This document shows positions 32,864 to 41,663 of a stretch of 64,000 nucleotides of DNA, in pieces. Source of the stretch: Agromyces cerinus subsp. cerinus (GTDB lineage Bacteria; Actinomycetota; Actinomycetes; Actinomycetales; Microbacteriaceae); assembly GCF_900142065.1 (NCBI RefSeq), contig NZ_FSRJ01000003.1, forward strand, positions 310,001 to 374,000, given 5' to 3'. Every line of letters begins with the position of its first letter. Position 1 is the stretch's first letter. The notes beneath the pieces are model-generated. The model made no database searches, was not told where the DNA came from, and worked only from the letters and a program-made list of their open reading frames with translations. The translations under genes and the position numbers were made by a program.

Positions 32864-34401
32864 GCGCGGCTGCGACACCCGCACCGGACCCGGCCGCGGA
32901 GCCCGTCGTCGAGCGCGCGACCGCCGATGTCGTCGTGGTCGGCGGCGGCGTGGCCGGCCTCGTCGCGGCACTCGAGTGCGCGAAGGTCGGCCTGCGGGTC
33001 ACCGTGCTCGAGCGCAGCGATGCACTGGGCGGATGCGTCGGCCGCATCGAACTCGACGGCCTGACGCTCGACAGCGGCGCCGAGTCGTTCGCGACCCGCG
33101 GCGGCGGCGTCGCGGCGCTCCTCGGCACCCTCGGCCTCGAGGTCGACATCGAGAACCCGAACCCCGCGGGCGCCTGGCTCGTGATGGGCGGCAAGCAGGG
33201 CCTCGACGCGGCCCCGCTGCCGAAGACGGGCATGCTCGGCATCCCGTCGAACCCGCTCGGCGAGGACGTGCGCCGCATCATCGGCTGGAACGGCGCGATC
33301 CGCGCCTACGTCGACCGGGTGAAGCCGATCCTCACCATCGGTCGCGCGCGCAGCCTCGGCGAGCTCGTGCGCTCGCGCATGGGCCAGGCCGTGCTCGACC
33401 GACTCGTCACGCCGATCTCGGCCGGGGTCTACTCGACGAACCCCGACGACCTCGACCTCGACATCGTCGCCCCCGGACTCAACGAGGCGATGACCCGTAC
33501 CGGCTCGCTCTCGGGCGGCGTCGGGCAGCTCCTCGAGGAGCGCAAGGCCGGCACCGCCGTGCGCGGCGTCCGCGGCGGCATGCACCGCCTCGTCGACGCC
33601 CTCGAGCGCGAGCTCGCCCGGTTCGACGTCACGATCGTGCGCGGCGCCGAGGTCACGGGGCTCGAGCGCGACGCCGCGAATCGCGGCCGCGATGCGGCAT
33701 CGTCGGACGAGGCATCCGGATGGCTCGTCACCGCGACCACCGAGGCCGGCGTGCTCGTCGTGGCCGCTCCCGACGTCGTGCTCGCGGCCTCCGGCCACGC
33801 GGCCCTCGCCCTCGTCGACGACGCCCTCGACGGCTGGACGCAGACGAGCGACGCCGACGGCGGGGAGTGGCCCGCCGCGGCATCCGTCGAGATCGTCACC
33901 CTCGTGCTCGACGCGCCCGACCTCGATGCCGTCCCGCGCGGCACCGGCGTGCTCGTCGCCGCCGACGCGCCCGGGGTGACGGCGAAGGCCCTCACCCACT
34001 CGACCGCGAAGTGGTCGTGGCTCGCCGAGCAGTCGGGCGGCCGCCACGTCGTGCGCCTCTCGTACGGGCGTGCCGGTGCGGGCAATCCGCTCGAGGGGCG
34101 CTCCGACGCCGAGGTCGCCGAGCTCGCGCTCGCCGACGCCGCGCTGCTGCTCGGCGTGCCCCTCGACGAGCGGATGCTCCGCGCCTCCGGCCGCACCGTG
34201 TGGCGCGACGCCATCTCGCAGGCGACGATCGGCCAGCACGAGCGCGTGGCCGCGCTCGAGGACGCGCTCGCCGCGGAGCCCGGCATCGAAGCGACGGGAT
34301 CGTGGGTGGCCGGCACCGGTCTCGCCTCGGTCGTGCCGCACGCGCTCGAGGCCGCGCGTCGCGTCCGGCACCGCCGGGTGCAGCCCGAGGGCAACGCATA
34401 G
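32860..34401 (+). CDS. cgoX: Coproporphyrinogen III oxidase / protoporphyrinogen oxidase (FAD)
   Basis: 513 residues. The FAD-binding VVVGGGVAGLVAALECAKVGLRVTVLER motif is at about 25-52, after a 20-residue Ala/Pro-rich leader. The HemY/CgoX core includes SAGVYSTNPDDLDL and RGGMHRLVDAL. In actinobacteria this enzyme oxidises coproporphyrinogen III to coproporphyrin III, and the presence of chdC and cpfC here fits that pathway. The older name is hemY/hemG. An Asp/Ala/Ser-rich loop near 270-285 contains a GGCATCCG word. Coupled to hemE by a 4-bp overlap. Confidence 0.93.
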   Translation: MSAAATPAPDPAAEPVVERATADVVVVGGGVAGLVAALECAKVGLRVTVLERSDALGGCVGRIELDGLTLDSGAESFATRGGGVAALLGTLGLEVDIENPNPAGAWLVMGGKQGLDAAPLPKTGMLGIPSNPLGEDVRRIIGWNGAIRAYVDRVKPILTIGRARSLGELVRSRMGQAVLDRLVTPISAGVYSTNPDDLDLDIVAPGLNEAMTRTGSLSGGVGQLLEERKAGTAVRGVRGGMHRLVDALERELARFDVTIVRGAEVTGLERDAANRGRDAASSDEASGWLVTATTEAGVLVVAAPDVVLAASGHAALALVDDALDGWTQTSDADGGEWPAAASVEIVTLVLDAPDLDAVPRGTGVLVAADAPGVTAKALTHSTAKWSWLAEQSGGRHVVRLSYGRAGAGNPLEGRSDAEVAELALADAALLLGVPLDERMLRASGRTVWRDAISQATIGQHERVAALEDALAAEPGIEATGSWVAGTGLASVVPHALEAARRVRHRRVQPEGNA

Positions 34402-34430
34402 CCGAAACGGAATATTTCGACGCAACCCCC

Positions 34431-34484
34431 TTGCGCGGCCTGCCTCGGGGTCTACGCTGGAACCGTCGCTGTGGTGGACCACAG
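34431..34484 (+). promoter_or_regulatory. Promoter and leader hairpin of the YtxH/Holin-X/DUF3618 operon
   Basis: TTGCGC (34431-34436) and TACGCT (34453-34458) with 16-bp spacing form a good promoter. The leader holds a perfect 7-bp inverted repeat, CTGTGGT-GG-ACCACAG (34469-34484), followed by GGGGAG before the ATG at 34502. The repeat could be an operator or an RNA hairpin near the ribosome-binding site. Confidence 0.55.
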
Positions 34485-34501
34485 GGGGAGATGGGGTGCA
34501 C

Positions 34502-34975
34502 ATGAAAGGCAAGATCCTCTTCGTCGTGGGGCTCGGAGTCGGCTACGTGCTCGGTACGCGCGCCGGCCGTGAGCGCTACGAGCAGATCCGCAAGGCTGCA
34601 GAGGGCGTGTGGAACACGCCGGTCGTGCAGCAGGGCGTCGACACCGTGAAGGGGTTCGCGGCCGAGAAGGTCGGCGACCTCTCCGACACCGTGCTCGACG
34701 GCGTCAAGTCGTTCATCGGCAACGCGACCCGTGGCGCGGGCGCCACCAAGAGCGACGTCGGCGACGCCGCGAAGAGCGCGAAGCAGAACGTCTCGAAGAC
34801 CGCGTCGGCAGCCAAGTCTGCCGTCGACAGTGCGGCCTCCGCGCTCGACGACGTGATCGACGACGCCGCCGAGGCCGCTTCATCCGCTGCCGCCGATGCG
34901 AAGAGCGCCGCGAAGCGCGCCCCGACGAAGCGCAGCACGACGGGCAAGGCCAAGCCCGCCGCGTCCGACTCCTGA
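34502..34975 (+). CDS. YtxH-like small membrane-anchored protein
   Basis: 157 residues. One N-terminal transmembrane helix (KILFVVGLGVGYVLGTRAG) carries the YtxH-type GxxLGxxxG(R)ERY signature. A long Ala/Ser/Lys/Asp-rich helical region and a Lys-rich C-terminus (KRAPTKRSTTGKAK) follow. Function unknown; YtxH-type proteins are associated with envelope stress in Firmicutes. Part of a compact operon with the two following genes. Confidence 0.75.
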   Translation: MKGKILFVVGLGVGYVLGTRAGRERYEQIRKAAEGVWNTPVVQQGVDTVKGFAAEKVGDLSDTVLDGVKSFIGNATRGAGATKSDVGDAAKSAKQNVSKTASAAKSAVDSAASALDDVIDDAAEAASSAAADAKSAAKRAPTKRSTTGKAKPAASDS

Positions 34976-34994
34976 ACTCCGGTGGTGATTTGCG

Positions 34995-35405
34995 ATGACC
35001 GCGCCCTCGAATGACGACGACCGCTCACTCTTCACGCTGATCGGCGACCTGCCCGACACGATCTCGTCGCTCGTGCGCGCCGAGATCGACCAGATCAAGG
35101 CGGAGGTCTCGTACAAGGTCAAGCACTTCGGCATCGGCTCGGGGCTCGTCGCGGGCGCCGCGGTGGTCGGCGTGTTCCTGCTCTTCACCCTCATCACCAC
35201 CGCGATCTTCGCGCTCGCGCTCGTGATGCCCGCGTGGGCCGCCGCGCTCACCGTCTCGGGCGTGCTGCTCCTGATCATCGCGGTCCTGCTGTGGATCGCC
35301 TACGTCAACTTCAAGCGGGGTTCGGAGCCCCTCGAGTCGGTCGAGAGCCTGAAGGCCGATCTCGACGCCCTGAAGGGAACGGGAGACTATGACCGCCGCT
35401 ACTGA
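34995..35405 (+). CDS. Putative Actinobacterial Holin-X family membrane protein
   Basis: 136 residues with an N-terminal cytoplasmic segment (LFTLIGDLPDTISSLVRAEIDQIKAEV) typical of the family and two transmembrane helices at about 50-75 and 82-105. The holin name reflects family membership (superfamily III) and not proof of lytic function; with no phage genes nearby, a housekeeping envelope role is more likely. The next gene overlaps it by 17 bp. Confidence 0.82.
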   Translation: MTAPSNDDDRSLFTLIGDLPDTISSLVRAEIDQIKAEVSYKVKHFGIGSGLVAGAAVVGVFLLFTLITTAIFALALVMPAWAAALTVSGVLLLIIAVLLWIAYVNFKRGSEPLESVESLKADLDALKGTGDYDRRY

Positions 35406-35700
35406 CGCCCCCGGCCCCCGCCCCTCGAAGCGCGACGCCGCCGCACGTGAGCGCAACCTCACGCGCGTGCAGGCGAAGGTCGCCTCGCAGCAGGCCCGTG
35501 CCGAGTTCGCCGAGACGCTGAACGCGCTCGAAGACAAGCTCAACGTGCCCAAGCAGGTCGGCATCCGAACCGAGCGCGCCAAGCGGAAGCTCCGCCGGTT
35601 CGCCGACGAGCAGCCGGTGGCGGCGGTCGTCGCCGCCGTCGGCGTCGTGGCCGTCGTCGGCATCGGCGTGTGGCTCATCGTGCGGTCGAAGCTCGACTGA
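35389..35700 (+). CDS. DUF3618 family protein
   Basis: 103 residues: a charged N-terminal half with QARAEFAETLNALEDKLNVPKQ, the DUF3618 signature, and one C-terminal transmembrane helix (VAAVVAAVGVVAVVGIGVWLIV). Function unknown. DUF3618 genes commonly follow Holin-X genes in actinobacteria, and here they overlap by 17 bp, so the products may form one membrane complex (inference). Confidence 0.85.
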   Translation: MTAATDAPGPRPSKRDAAARERNLTRVQAKVASQQARAEFAETLNALEDKLNVPKQVGIRTERAKRKLRRFADEQPVAAVVAAVGVVAVVGIGVWLIVRSKLD

Positions 35701-35745
35701 TCGCACCGACGAGCCGGTACAGAGCCAGAGCGAGCGGATGCCGCG

Positions 35746-36480
35746 ATGCCGACGTCAGCACCTGACCCGGGTCGCCCGGGGGTGAGCGAGGCCGCCGCGG
35801 GCGTGCCCATGGCAGCCGGCACCGGCACCACCGTGGACCGGGTCGCGGGTCTCATCCGGGCCGAGATCCTGAGCGGGGTGCTCGCCCCCGACACGCCCCT
35901 CCGTGAAGAGGCGGCCGCCGAGCAGTTCGGGGTCTCCCGACACACCGTGCGCGCCGCGTTCCAGCGTCTCGTCGCCGAGCGGCTCGCCGTCGCGGAGGCC
36001 TATCGCGGTGTGCGGGTCGCGAGCTTCGATCGCGCCCACGTGATCGCGCTGCAGCAGTTGCGCGCCGCGCTCGAGGTCGAGGCCGTGCGCATCGCGGGCG
36101 AGCGTCACGGCGAGGCCTGGCCCGACGAAGTGCTCGCGCCGGCGCGAGCGACGCTCGACGCGCTCGATCGGCTCGCCCACGGCGACGGCGATGGCAACCC
36201 CGACGACGCCGGCGAGGGCGTCGACTGGCTCGAGGTCGAGCGCCTGCACGCCGAGTTCCATCATGCGATCGTCGCGGCCTCGGCGAGCCCTCGCATCATC
36301 GAGGCCCACGCCGCGCTCGGCAGCGAACTGCTGCTCTTCCTGCTGCACGTGCGCCCGCACTACACGCTCGACACGCTCATCGAGGAGCACCGCGCTCTGC
36401 TCGACGAGCTCCCGACCCGCGGCGGCGACGCCGTGCGGGAGCATCTCGAGCACTCCACGAAACTCCTCATCGGCGCCTGA
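35746..36480 (+). CDS. GntR/FadR-family transcriptional regulator (FCD domain)
   Basis: 244 residues. The winged helix is at about 27-95 (VAGLIRAEILSGVLAPDTPLREEAAAEQFGVSRHTVRAAFQRLVAERL) and the FCD ligand-binding domain covers about 100-240, with the expected metal-site Asp/His residues in LEVERLHAEFHHAIVAAS and HRALLDEL. Ligand unknown, usually a carboxylate. It is 37 bp upstream of the methyltransferase gene and may be co-transcribed with it. Confidence 0.88.
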   Translation: MPTSAPDPGRPGVSEAAAGVPMAAGTGTTVDRVAGLIRAEILSGVLAPDTPLREEAAAEQFGVSRHTVRAAFQRLVAERLAVAEAYRGVRVASFDRAHVIALQQLRAALEVEAVRIAGERHGEAWPDEVLAPARATLDALDRLAHGDGDGNPDDAGEGVDWLEVERLHAEFHHAIVAASASPRIIEAHAALGSELLLFLLHVRPHYTLDTLIEEHRALLDELPTRGGDAVREHLEHSTKLLIGA

Positions 36481-36517
36481 CGCGACCGCGCCGGGCCGGA
36501 GGGAAGGAGCCGTCGAT

Positions 36518-37639
36518 ATGACGGAACCGCAGCACGACGCCACCGCTGGACCCACGTCGGAGACCGGCGCCGACGCGGTGACCGAGTTCGCCGATCGCGT
36601 GTTCGCGTCGACGCTCGGCGGTGTCGAGATGTTCAGCATCTACCTCGGCGACCGCCTCGGCTGGTACCGTGCGCTCGCGGTGGGCGAACCGCTCGACCCT
36701 GCGGCCCTCGCCGCACGCACCGGTACTCACGAGCGATATGCGCGCGAATGGCTGGAACAGCAGGCGGTGAGCGGCATCCTCACCGTCGACGACGCGGATG
36801 CCGCGGCATCCGCCCGCCGGTTCACTCTGCCGCCGGCGCACGCCGAGGTGCTCGCGAATCCCGATTCGCTCGCGTACCTCGCGCCACTCGGACGGTTCTT
36901 CGCCGCCACGGGTGCGCAGCTCGCCCCGCTGCTCGATGCGTACCGCACCGGCGGTGGGGTCTCATGGGCGCAACTCGGCGAGGACGCCCGGGACGCCCAA
37001 GGCGATATCAACCGGCCGTGGTTCCTGCAGCAGCTCGGGCCCGCGCTCGCGAGCGTCCCGTCGCTGCACGACGTGCTCTCGCGGCCCGGCGCCCGCATCG
37101 CCGACATCGGCATGGGGCACGGCTGGTCGTCGATCGCCCTCGCGCAGGCGTACCCGTCTGCGCGGGTCGAGGGCTTCGACGTCGACGCCGAGTCGGTCGT
37201 CGCGGCACGCAGGCACGCCGACGAGGCGCACGTGGGCGACCGCGTGCGGTTCCACCACGTCGCGGGCGAGGGGATGCCGCAGGAGGCCGTCTTCGACGCG
37301 GCGTTCGTGTTCGAGGCGCTGCACGACATGCCGTTCCCGGTCGAGGTGCTGACCTCGATCAGGCGGGCCGTGAAGCGCGACGGCGAGATCGTGATCATGG
37401 ACGAGGCGGTGGCCGAGGCGTTCGCACCCGACGGCGACGACGTCGAGCGCGTCATGTACGGGTACAGCATCTTCATGTGCCTGCCCGATGGGCTGTCCAC
37501 GCCCGGGTCCGTCGGTACGGGAACCGTGATGCGCCAGTCGACCCTCGAGCGATACGCCCTCGAGGCCGGGTTCTCCGGCATCGAGCTGCTCCCGATCGAG
37601 GGATTCGCGTTCTTCCGCTTCACGCGGCTGCTCCAATGA
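36518..37639 (+). CDS. SAM-dependent methyltransferase with N-terminal winged-helix domain
   Basis: 373 residues. An N-terminal winged-helix domain (about 15-95) of the type found in O-methyltransferases and Rv2258c-like proteins precedes a class I Rossmann domain. Motif I is IADIGMGHGWSSIALAQAYP near 188-207, with the acidic residue in VEGFDVDAESV. Acceptor unknown. GGAAGGAG lies nine bases before the ATG. It converges with the carotenoid operon 24 bp downstream; a carotenoid-related role is not indicated. Confidence 0.87.
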   Translation: MTEPQHDATAGPTSETGADAVTEFADRVFASTLGGVEMFSIYLGDRLGWYRALAVGEPLDPAALAARTGTHERYAREWLEQQAVSGILTVDDADAAASARRFTLPPAHAEVLANPDSLAYLAPLGRFFAATGAQLAPLLDAYRTGGGVSWAQLGEDARDAQGDINRPWFLQQLGPALASVPSLHDVLSRPGARIADIGMGHGWSSIALAQAYPSARVEGFDVDAESVVAARRHADEAHVGDRVRFHHVAGEGMPQEAVFDAAFVFEALHDMPFPVEVLTSIRRAVKRDGEIVIMDEAVAEAFAPDGDDVERVMYGYSIFMCLPDGLSTPGSVGTGTVMRQSTLERYALEAGFSGIELLPIEGFAFFRFTRLLQ

Positions 37640-37663
37640 CCGGGTTGCTGCGGCGTCGCGGGG

Positions 37664-38548
37664 TCACGCCGTGATGGCGGCGTACCAGATGAGCAGCATC
37701 GTCACCAGGAATCCGACGACGTAGTTGATGGCGAGGAATCGCCGCCACCCGGCGTTCGATCGACCTGACGAGGCGTCGGTGACGCCGGCGAACGGCGCGG
37801 CCGTGGCGATGTACGGCACCACCAGCAGGGCCGCGAGGGGACCGGGCCACGACGTGGCGAGCATGAACACGCCCGCCACGACCCACATGGCGATCGCGAA
37901 CCGAACGGTGCGGCGCGCCCCGAGCGCGGTCGCGATCGAGGCGATGCCGGCGGCGCGGTCGGGCACCACGTCCTGCACGGCGCCGAAGGCGTGGCTCGCG
38001 ACGCCCCAGGCGAGGAAGGCGAGGAGCAGGGCGAGCAGGGGCGGGGTGAACGCGGCGCCCGCGAGCACCAGCGCGTAGACCGCGGGGCTGACGAAGTGCA
38101 CGCTCGAGGTCAGCGAATCGAGGAACGGCACCTCCTTGAAGCGCAGCCCCGGCACCGAGTAGGCCGCGACCGCGAACAGGCTCACCGCGAGCACCGCCCA
38201 CGACGCGGGGTCGCCGAGGGCGAGCAGCACGACGACGAACGGCGCGCAGCTCGCGATCGCGGCGACGATGGTCAGCCGGTGCCGATCCGGCACGAGAAGC
38301 GCTCCCTCGACGCCGCCCTTGCGCGGGTTCGCGGCGTCGGAGGCGTAGTCGAAGACATCGTTCACGCCGTACATCGCGAGGTTGTACGGCACCAGGAAGA
38401 AGAGCGTGCCGACGATGAACGCGACGTCGACCTCTCGGGTCGTCAGCAGGTACGCGGCTGCGAACGGGAACGCGGTGTTCACCCAGCTCAGCGGCCGGGA
38501 GGCGGTGAGGAGGTCGATGATCGCGCTGCGGCGGGTCTCAGTCGGCAT
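37664..38548 (-). CDS. crtEb: Lycopene elongase (UbiA-type prenyltransferase)
   Basis: 294 residues, about eight transmembrane helices. The first aspartate motif is GVNDVFDYASDAANPRKGG near 75-93 (NDxxD..NPRK) and the second lies around AVQDVVPDRAAG. In C. glutamicum CrtEb adds two C5 units to lycopene to make the C50 carotenoid flavuxanthin. Position as last gene of idi-crtE-crtB-crtI-crtYe-crtYf supports this. It overlaps crtYf by 11 bp. The frame is open further upstream, but MPTETRRS at 38548 is the natural start. Confidence 0.92.
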   Translation of the reverse strand: MPTETRRSAIIDLLTASRPLSWVNTAFPFAAAYLLTTREVDVAFIVGTLFFLVPYNLAMYGVNDVFDYASDAANPRKGGVEGALLVPDRHRLTIVAAIASCAPFVVVLLALGDPASWAVLAVSLFAVAAYSVPGLRFKEVPFLDSLTSSVHFVSPAVYALVLAGAAFTPPLLALLLAFLAWGVASHAFGAVQDVVPDRAAGIASIATALGARRTVRFAIAMWVVAGVFMLATSWPGPLAALLVVPYIATAAPFAGVTDASSGRSNAGWRRFLAINYVVGFLVTMLLIWYAAITA

Positions 38549-38843
38549 CGGCGCGTTCCCCCATGAGGTTCCAGAGCCCGCTGAGGAGCAGGACCCCGGC
38601 GATCGGATAGGCGAGGTCCTCGATCGGAGCGAGGCCGAGGCGGACACCCCAGATGTGCGCATCGGCGTAGTCGAACAGGCCGGTCGCGATCATGATCGAG
38701 TCGAACACGATCGTGAGCACGACGAGCGCGAGCGCGGAGACGAACACGGCGAGCCCGTGGCCGCGCGGAGCCCGCCGCCACCCGATGGCGGCGACGACGG
38801 CCGCCACCGCGACGAAGGCGGCCGACAGCAGTGCGTAGGTCAC
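38538..38843 (-). CDS. crtYf: C50 carotenoid cyclase subunit (lycopene cyclase domain)
   Basis: 101 residues, three transmembrane helices, with the PIEDLAYP motif of the CrtYcd/CrtYef cyclase family near residue 78. Together with CrtYe it forms a heterodimer that closes the rings of the C50 chain. Sequence alone does not decide whether the rings are epsilon (decaprenoxanthin), beta or gamma. The GTG start overlaps the crtYe stop by 4 bp. Confidence 0.9.
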   Translation of the reverse strand: MTYALLSAAFVAVAAVVAAIGWRRAPRGHGLAVFVSALALVVLTIVFDSIMIATGLFDYADAHIWGVRLGLAPIEDLAYPIAGVLLLSGLWNLMGERADAD

Positions 38844-39172
38844 TGGCGCACCCGCCTCGCCGCGAGCAGGCGCAGTGCACCGGTGTAGAGCACGAGTGTC
38901 AGGTAGCAGAGGAACCCGAGGAACACGAGCTCCTCGAGCGGCAGCTCGGGTGCGAGCAGGATGCCGGTGCTCACCGCGTTCTCGCCACGGTGGAAGATCC
39001 CGAGGGCGATGCCGGCGGCATCCCATGCCAGGAAGAACACGAGGCCGGCGACGAGCACGACGACGGCCCGCACGCGGCGACCCGGGGCGCCGAACACCAG
39101 GCGGTACCGGGCGTCGAGCAGCGCCATGCAGGCGATGCCGGCGAGCAGCGCGCCGAGGTAGACGAGGCTCAT
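38840..39172 (-). CDS. crtYe: C50 carotenoid cyclase subunit (lycopene cyclase domain)
   Basis: 110 residues, three transmembrane helices. The conserved acidic motif is LAPELPLEELVF near residue 80. Partner of CrtYf. Its start overlaps crtI by 4 bp (ATGA), so the two cyclase subunits are translated in a coupled chain with the desaturase. Confidence 0.9.
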   Translation of the reverse strand: MSLVYLGALLAGIACMALLDARYRLVFGAPGRRVRAVVVLVAGLVFFLAWDAAGIALGIFHRGENAVSTGILLAPELPLEELVFLGFLCYLTLVLYTGALRLLAARRVRQ

Positions 39173-40734
39173 GCCGGCACGCTCCGCACCTCGGGTTCGG
39201 TGAGCGGAGCCGAGCCCTGCTCGCCGCGCGCCGCCTTCGCGACGAGCTCGGCGCTGATCAGGCACATCGGCAACCCGATGCCGGGCACCGTGGTCGCCCC
39301 TGCGAAGTACAGCTCCCGCACCGTGCTCGATGCGGTGCGCCCCCGCAGGAATGCGCTCTGCCGCAGCACGTGCGCCGGGCCGAGCGCCGAGCCGCGCCAC
39401 GAGTTGAACTCGGACTCGAAGTCGCCGGGGCCGATGGTGCGGCGCACGACGATGCGGTCCGCGAGGTCGGGCACGCCCGCCCACGACGAGATCTGGGCGA
39501 TTGCCGCATCGGCGATGCGCTCGACCGAGGCGTCACCGCCGCCATCGATGCCGCCGCGGCCGATCGCGGGATCGGCCGGCACCGGGACGAGCACGAAGAG
39601 GTTCTCGTGACCCGGTGGCGCGGCCGAGGGGTCGGTCGCACTCGACCGGCACACGTAGAGCGAGGCCGGGTCGGGCACCGAGGGCGAGCTGCCGAAGATG
39701 CGATCGAAGTTCGTCGCCCAGTCCTCGGTGAAGAGCAGCGTGTGGTGCAGCAGCTGGGGGAGTTCGCCGCGCACCCCGAGCAGCACGAGGACCGCGCCCG
39801 GCCCCGGGTCGGCTCGGCGCCACGAGGCATCCGATCGGCTTCGCGACTCGGACGGCAGCAGGGCCGTCTCGGTGTGGTGCACGTCGGCCGCCGAGACGAC
39901 GAGGTCCGCCTCGACCTCGTGCGCCGTGCCGCGCCGATCGGAGTAGACGATGCCGCGCGCTGCGCCCGACTCGACGGTGATGCTCGTGACCCTGGCGTTC
40001 GTCACGATGCGCGCCCCGGCTCGTTGCGCCAGTCGCGCGACGCTGTCGATCACCTCGCGGAAGCCGCCCTGCGGGTAGCGGACCCCGTCGTCGAGGTCGA
40101 AATGGCTCATCAGGTGGTACAGGCTCGGGGCGGCCGACGGCGAGGTGCCGAGGAACACGGCGGGGTAGCCGAGCACCTGGCGCAGGCGTTCGTCGCGGAA
40201 GCTGCCGGCGATGAAGCGGTCGAGGGGCTGCAGCAGCAGGCGGCCGAGGCGGCCGAGGCGCCGCAGCACCGGTGGCACGAGCAGCGTGCCCGGTGAGGAG
40301 AAGTCGTTGTAGAGGAAATGGTCGAGTGCGAGACGCGTCGTCTCCTCGGCGGAATCGAGGTACCGCTCGAGGCGCCGCCCGGCGCCGGGCTCGATCGCCT
40401 CGAACGCCGCAGCGGCCCGGGCCCGGTCGGACGAGAGGTCGAGCGGCTCCGCCCGGTGCTCGAAGAACACCCGGTAGCCGGGTTCGAGCCGCACGAGGTC
40501 GAGCTCCGCCTCGGTGCTCGTGCCCATCAGGCGGTAGAAGTGCTCGAACACCTCGGGCATGAGGTACCACGACGGGCCGGTGTCGAAGCGGAATCCGCCG
40601 GCGTCCCATCGTCCGGCGCGACCGCCGACGCTGTCATTCGCCTCGTAGACCGTGACCTCGTGCCCGTCGCGAGCCAGCAGCGCCGCCGTCGCGAGGCCGG
40701 CGATGCCGGCCCCGACGACGACGACCCGGCTCAT
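39169..40734 (-). CDS. crtI: Phytoene desaturase (lycopene-forming)
   Basis: 521 residues. The N-terminal FAD-binding motif VVVGAGIAGLATAALLARDGHEVTVYEA is followed by the CrtI FDTGPSWYLMPEVFEHFY region, and the C-terminus has the conserved ELYFAGATTVPGIGLPM block. It converts phytoene to lycopene by four desaturations. It overlaps crtYe and crtB by 4 bp each. Confidence 0.96.
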   Translation of the reverse strand: MSRVVVVGAGIAGLATAALLARDGHEVTVYEANDSVGGRAGRWDAGGFRFDTGPSWYLMPEVFEHFYRLMGTSTEAELDLVRLEPGYRVFFEHRAEPLDLSSDRARAAAAFEAIEPGAGRRLERYLDSAEETTRLALDHFLYNDFSSPGTLLVPPVLRRLGRLGRLLLQPLDRFIAGSFRDERLRQVLGYPAVFLGTSPSAAPSLYHLMSHFDLDDGVRYPQGGFREVIDSVARLAQRAGARIVTNARVTSITVESGAARGIVYSDRRGTAHEVEADLVVSAADVHHTETALLPSESRSRSDASWRRADPGPGAVLVLLGVRGELPQLLHHTLLFTEDWATNFDRIFGSSPSVPDPASLYVCRSSATDPSAAPPGHENLFVLVPVPADPAIGRGGIDGGGDASVERIADAAIAQISSWAGVPDLADRIVVRRTIGPGDFESEFNSWRGSALGPAHVLRQSAFLRGRTASSTVRELYFAGATTVPGIGLPMCLISAELVAKAARGEQGSAPLTEPEVRSVPA

Positions 40735-41663
40735 GCCGGCGCCCCGGGCAGCGGAGTCCGCGCGGACGCGGGCTCCGGCGCGGTGGACGGGTGCCGCGAA
40801 CGCGATCCGGCGGCACGGGCGAGCAGCATGAGCTTCTGCGGCGTCGGCACCCGGACCCTCGTGGTGAGCAGTTCGCTCGCGGGCGTGCGGCGGAGCCGCG
40901 ACGACAGTGCGGAGAACAGCGCGTGCGCGGCGGCGACGGCCCTGCGGCATCCGCTCGGAAGTTCGGCGATCACCTCACCGGCGATCGCGAGGTCGCGATC
41001 GAGGTCGTCGAGCAGTCGCAGCTTGTCGGCCTCGGTCAGGAGTGCCGGGTCGATGCCGGGGAAGTACCGGCGGCCGAGGGAGCCGTAGTCGTCGGCGAGG
41101 TCGCGCAGGAAGTTCACCTTCTGGAAGGCGGCGCCGAGATGGCGGGCACCGCGCTGCCAGCGGGCATCGCGCCGGGCGTCGACGGGGAGCCCCTCGCTGA
41201 ACGCGCGCAGGCACATCAGCCCGACGACCTCGGCAGAGCCGTGGATGTACTCCCGGAGCTCGGCCTCGTCGAAGTCCACCGGATCGAGGTCGCGCCGCAT
41301 CGACGCGAAGAACGGCCGGGTCAACTCGGGACCGAAGCCCGTGTCGCGCGCGGTGCGGGCGAAGGCGTGCACGACGAGGTTCGAGCTGTACCCGCTGGCG
41401 ATCGCCCGCTCGGTCTCGACCTCGAGGGCTTCGAGCATCGCGCGCCGTTCATCGGGCGCGAGCCCCGCTTCCTCGGCCGGGCCGTCGACGATCTCGTCGG
41501 CGATGCGCACGAGGGCGTACAGGTCGGCCAGATGATCGCGAACGGGGCGCGAGCACAGGCGGCTCGCGAGTCCGAACGACGTCGAGTAGTGCGAGATCAC
41601 CTGGGCGGAGCCGAGGTGCGCCGTGCGGTCGTAGAGCGCCAGCCCCGTCGGTGCCCGGGTCAT
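40731..41663 (-). CDS. crtB: Phytoene synthase
   Basis: 310 residues. The two aspartate-rich substrate motifs are present (ADEIVD near 61 and RDLADDYGSLGRRYFP near 200), as is YCYRVAG-equivalent YIHGSAEVVGLM. It condenses two GGPP to phytoene. ATG 41663 overlaps the crtE stop by 4 bp; an upstream in-frame ATG at 41681 is less likely. Confidence 0.96.
   Translation of the reverse strand: MTRAPTGLALYDRTAHLGSAQVISHYSTSFGLASRLCSRPVRDHLADLYALVRIADEIVDGPAEEAGLAPDERRAMLEALEVETERAIASGYSSNLVVHAFARTARDTGFGPELTRPFFASMRRDLDPVDFDEAELREYIHGSAEVVGLMCLRAFSEGLPVDARRDARWQRGARHLGAAFQKVNFLRDLADDYGSLGRRYFPGIDPALLTEADKLRLLDDLDRDLAIAGEVIAELPSGCRRAVAAAHALFSALSSRLRRTPASELLTTRVRVPTPQKLMLLARAAGSRSRHPSTAPEPASARTPLPGAPA

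Noticed and set aside
31630-34401. A 923-codon frame joining hemE-region DNA to cgoX
   Set aside because: The first 410 codons are an out-of-frame Arg/Pro-rich reading of hemE; cgoX has its own ATG at 32860 in an ATGA overlap.
34995-35405. Prophage remnant signalled by a holin-family protein
   Set aside because: The family is widespread on actinobacterial chromosomes with DUF3618 genes; no other phage gene is in the window.
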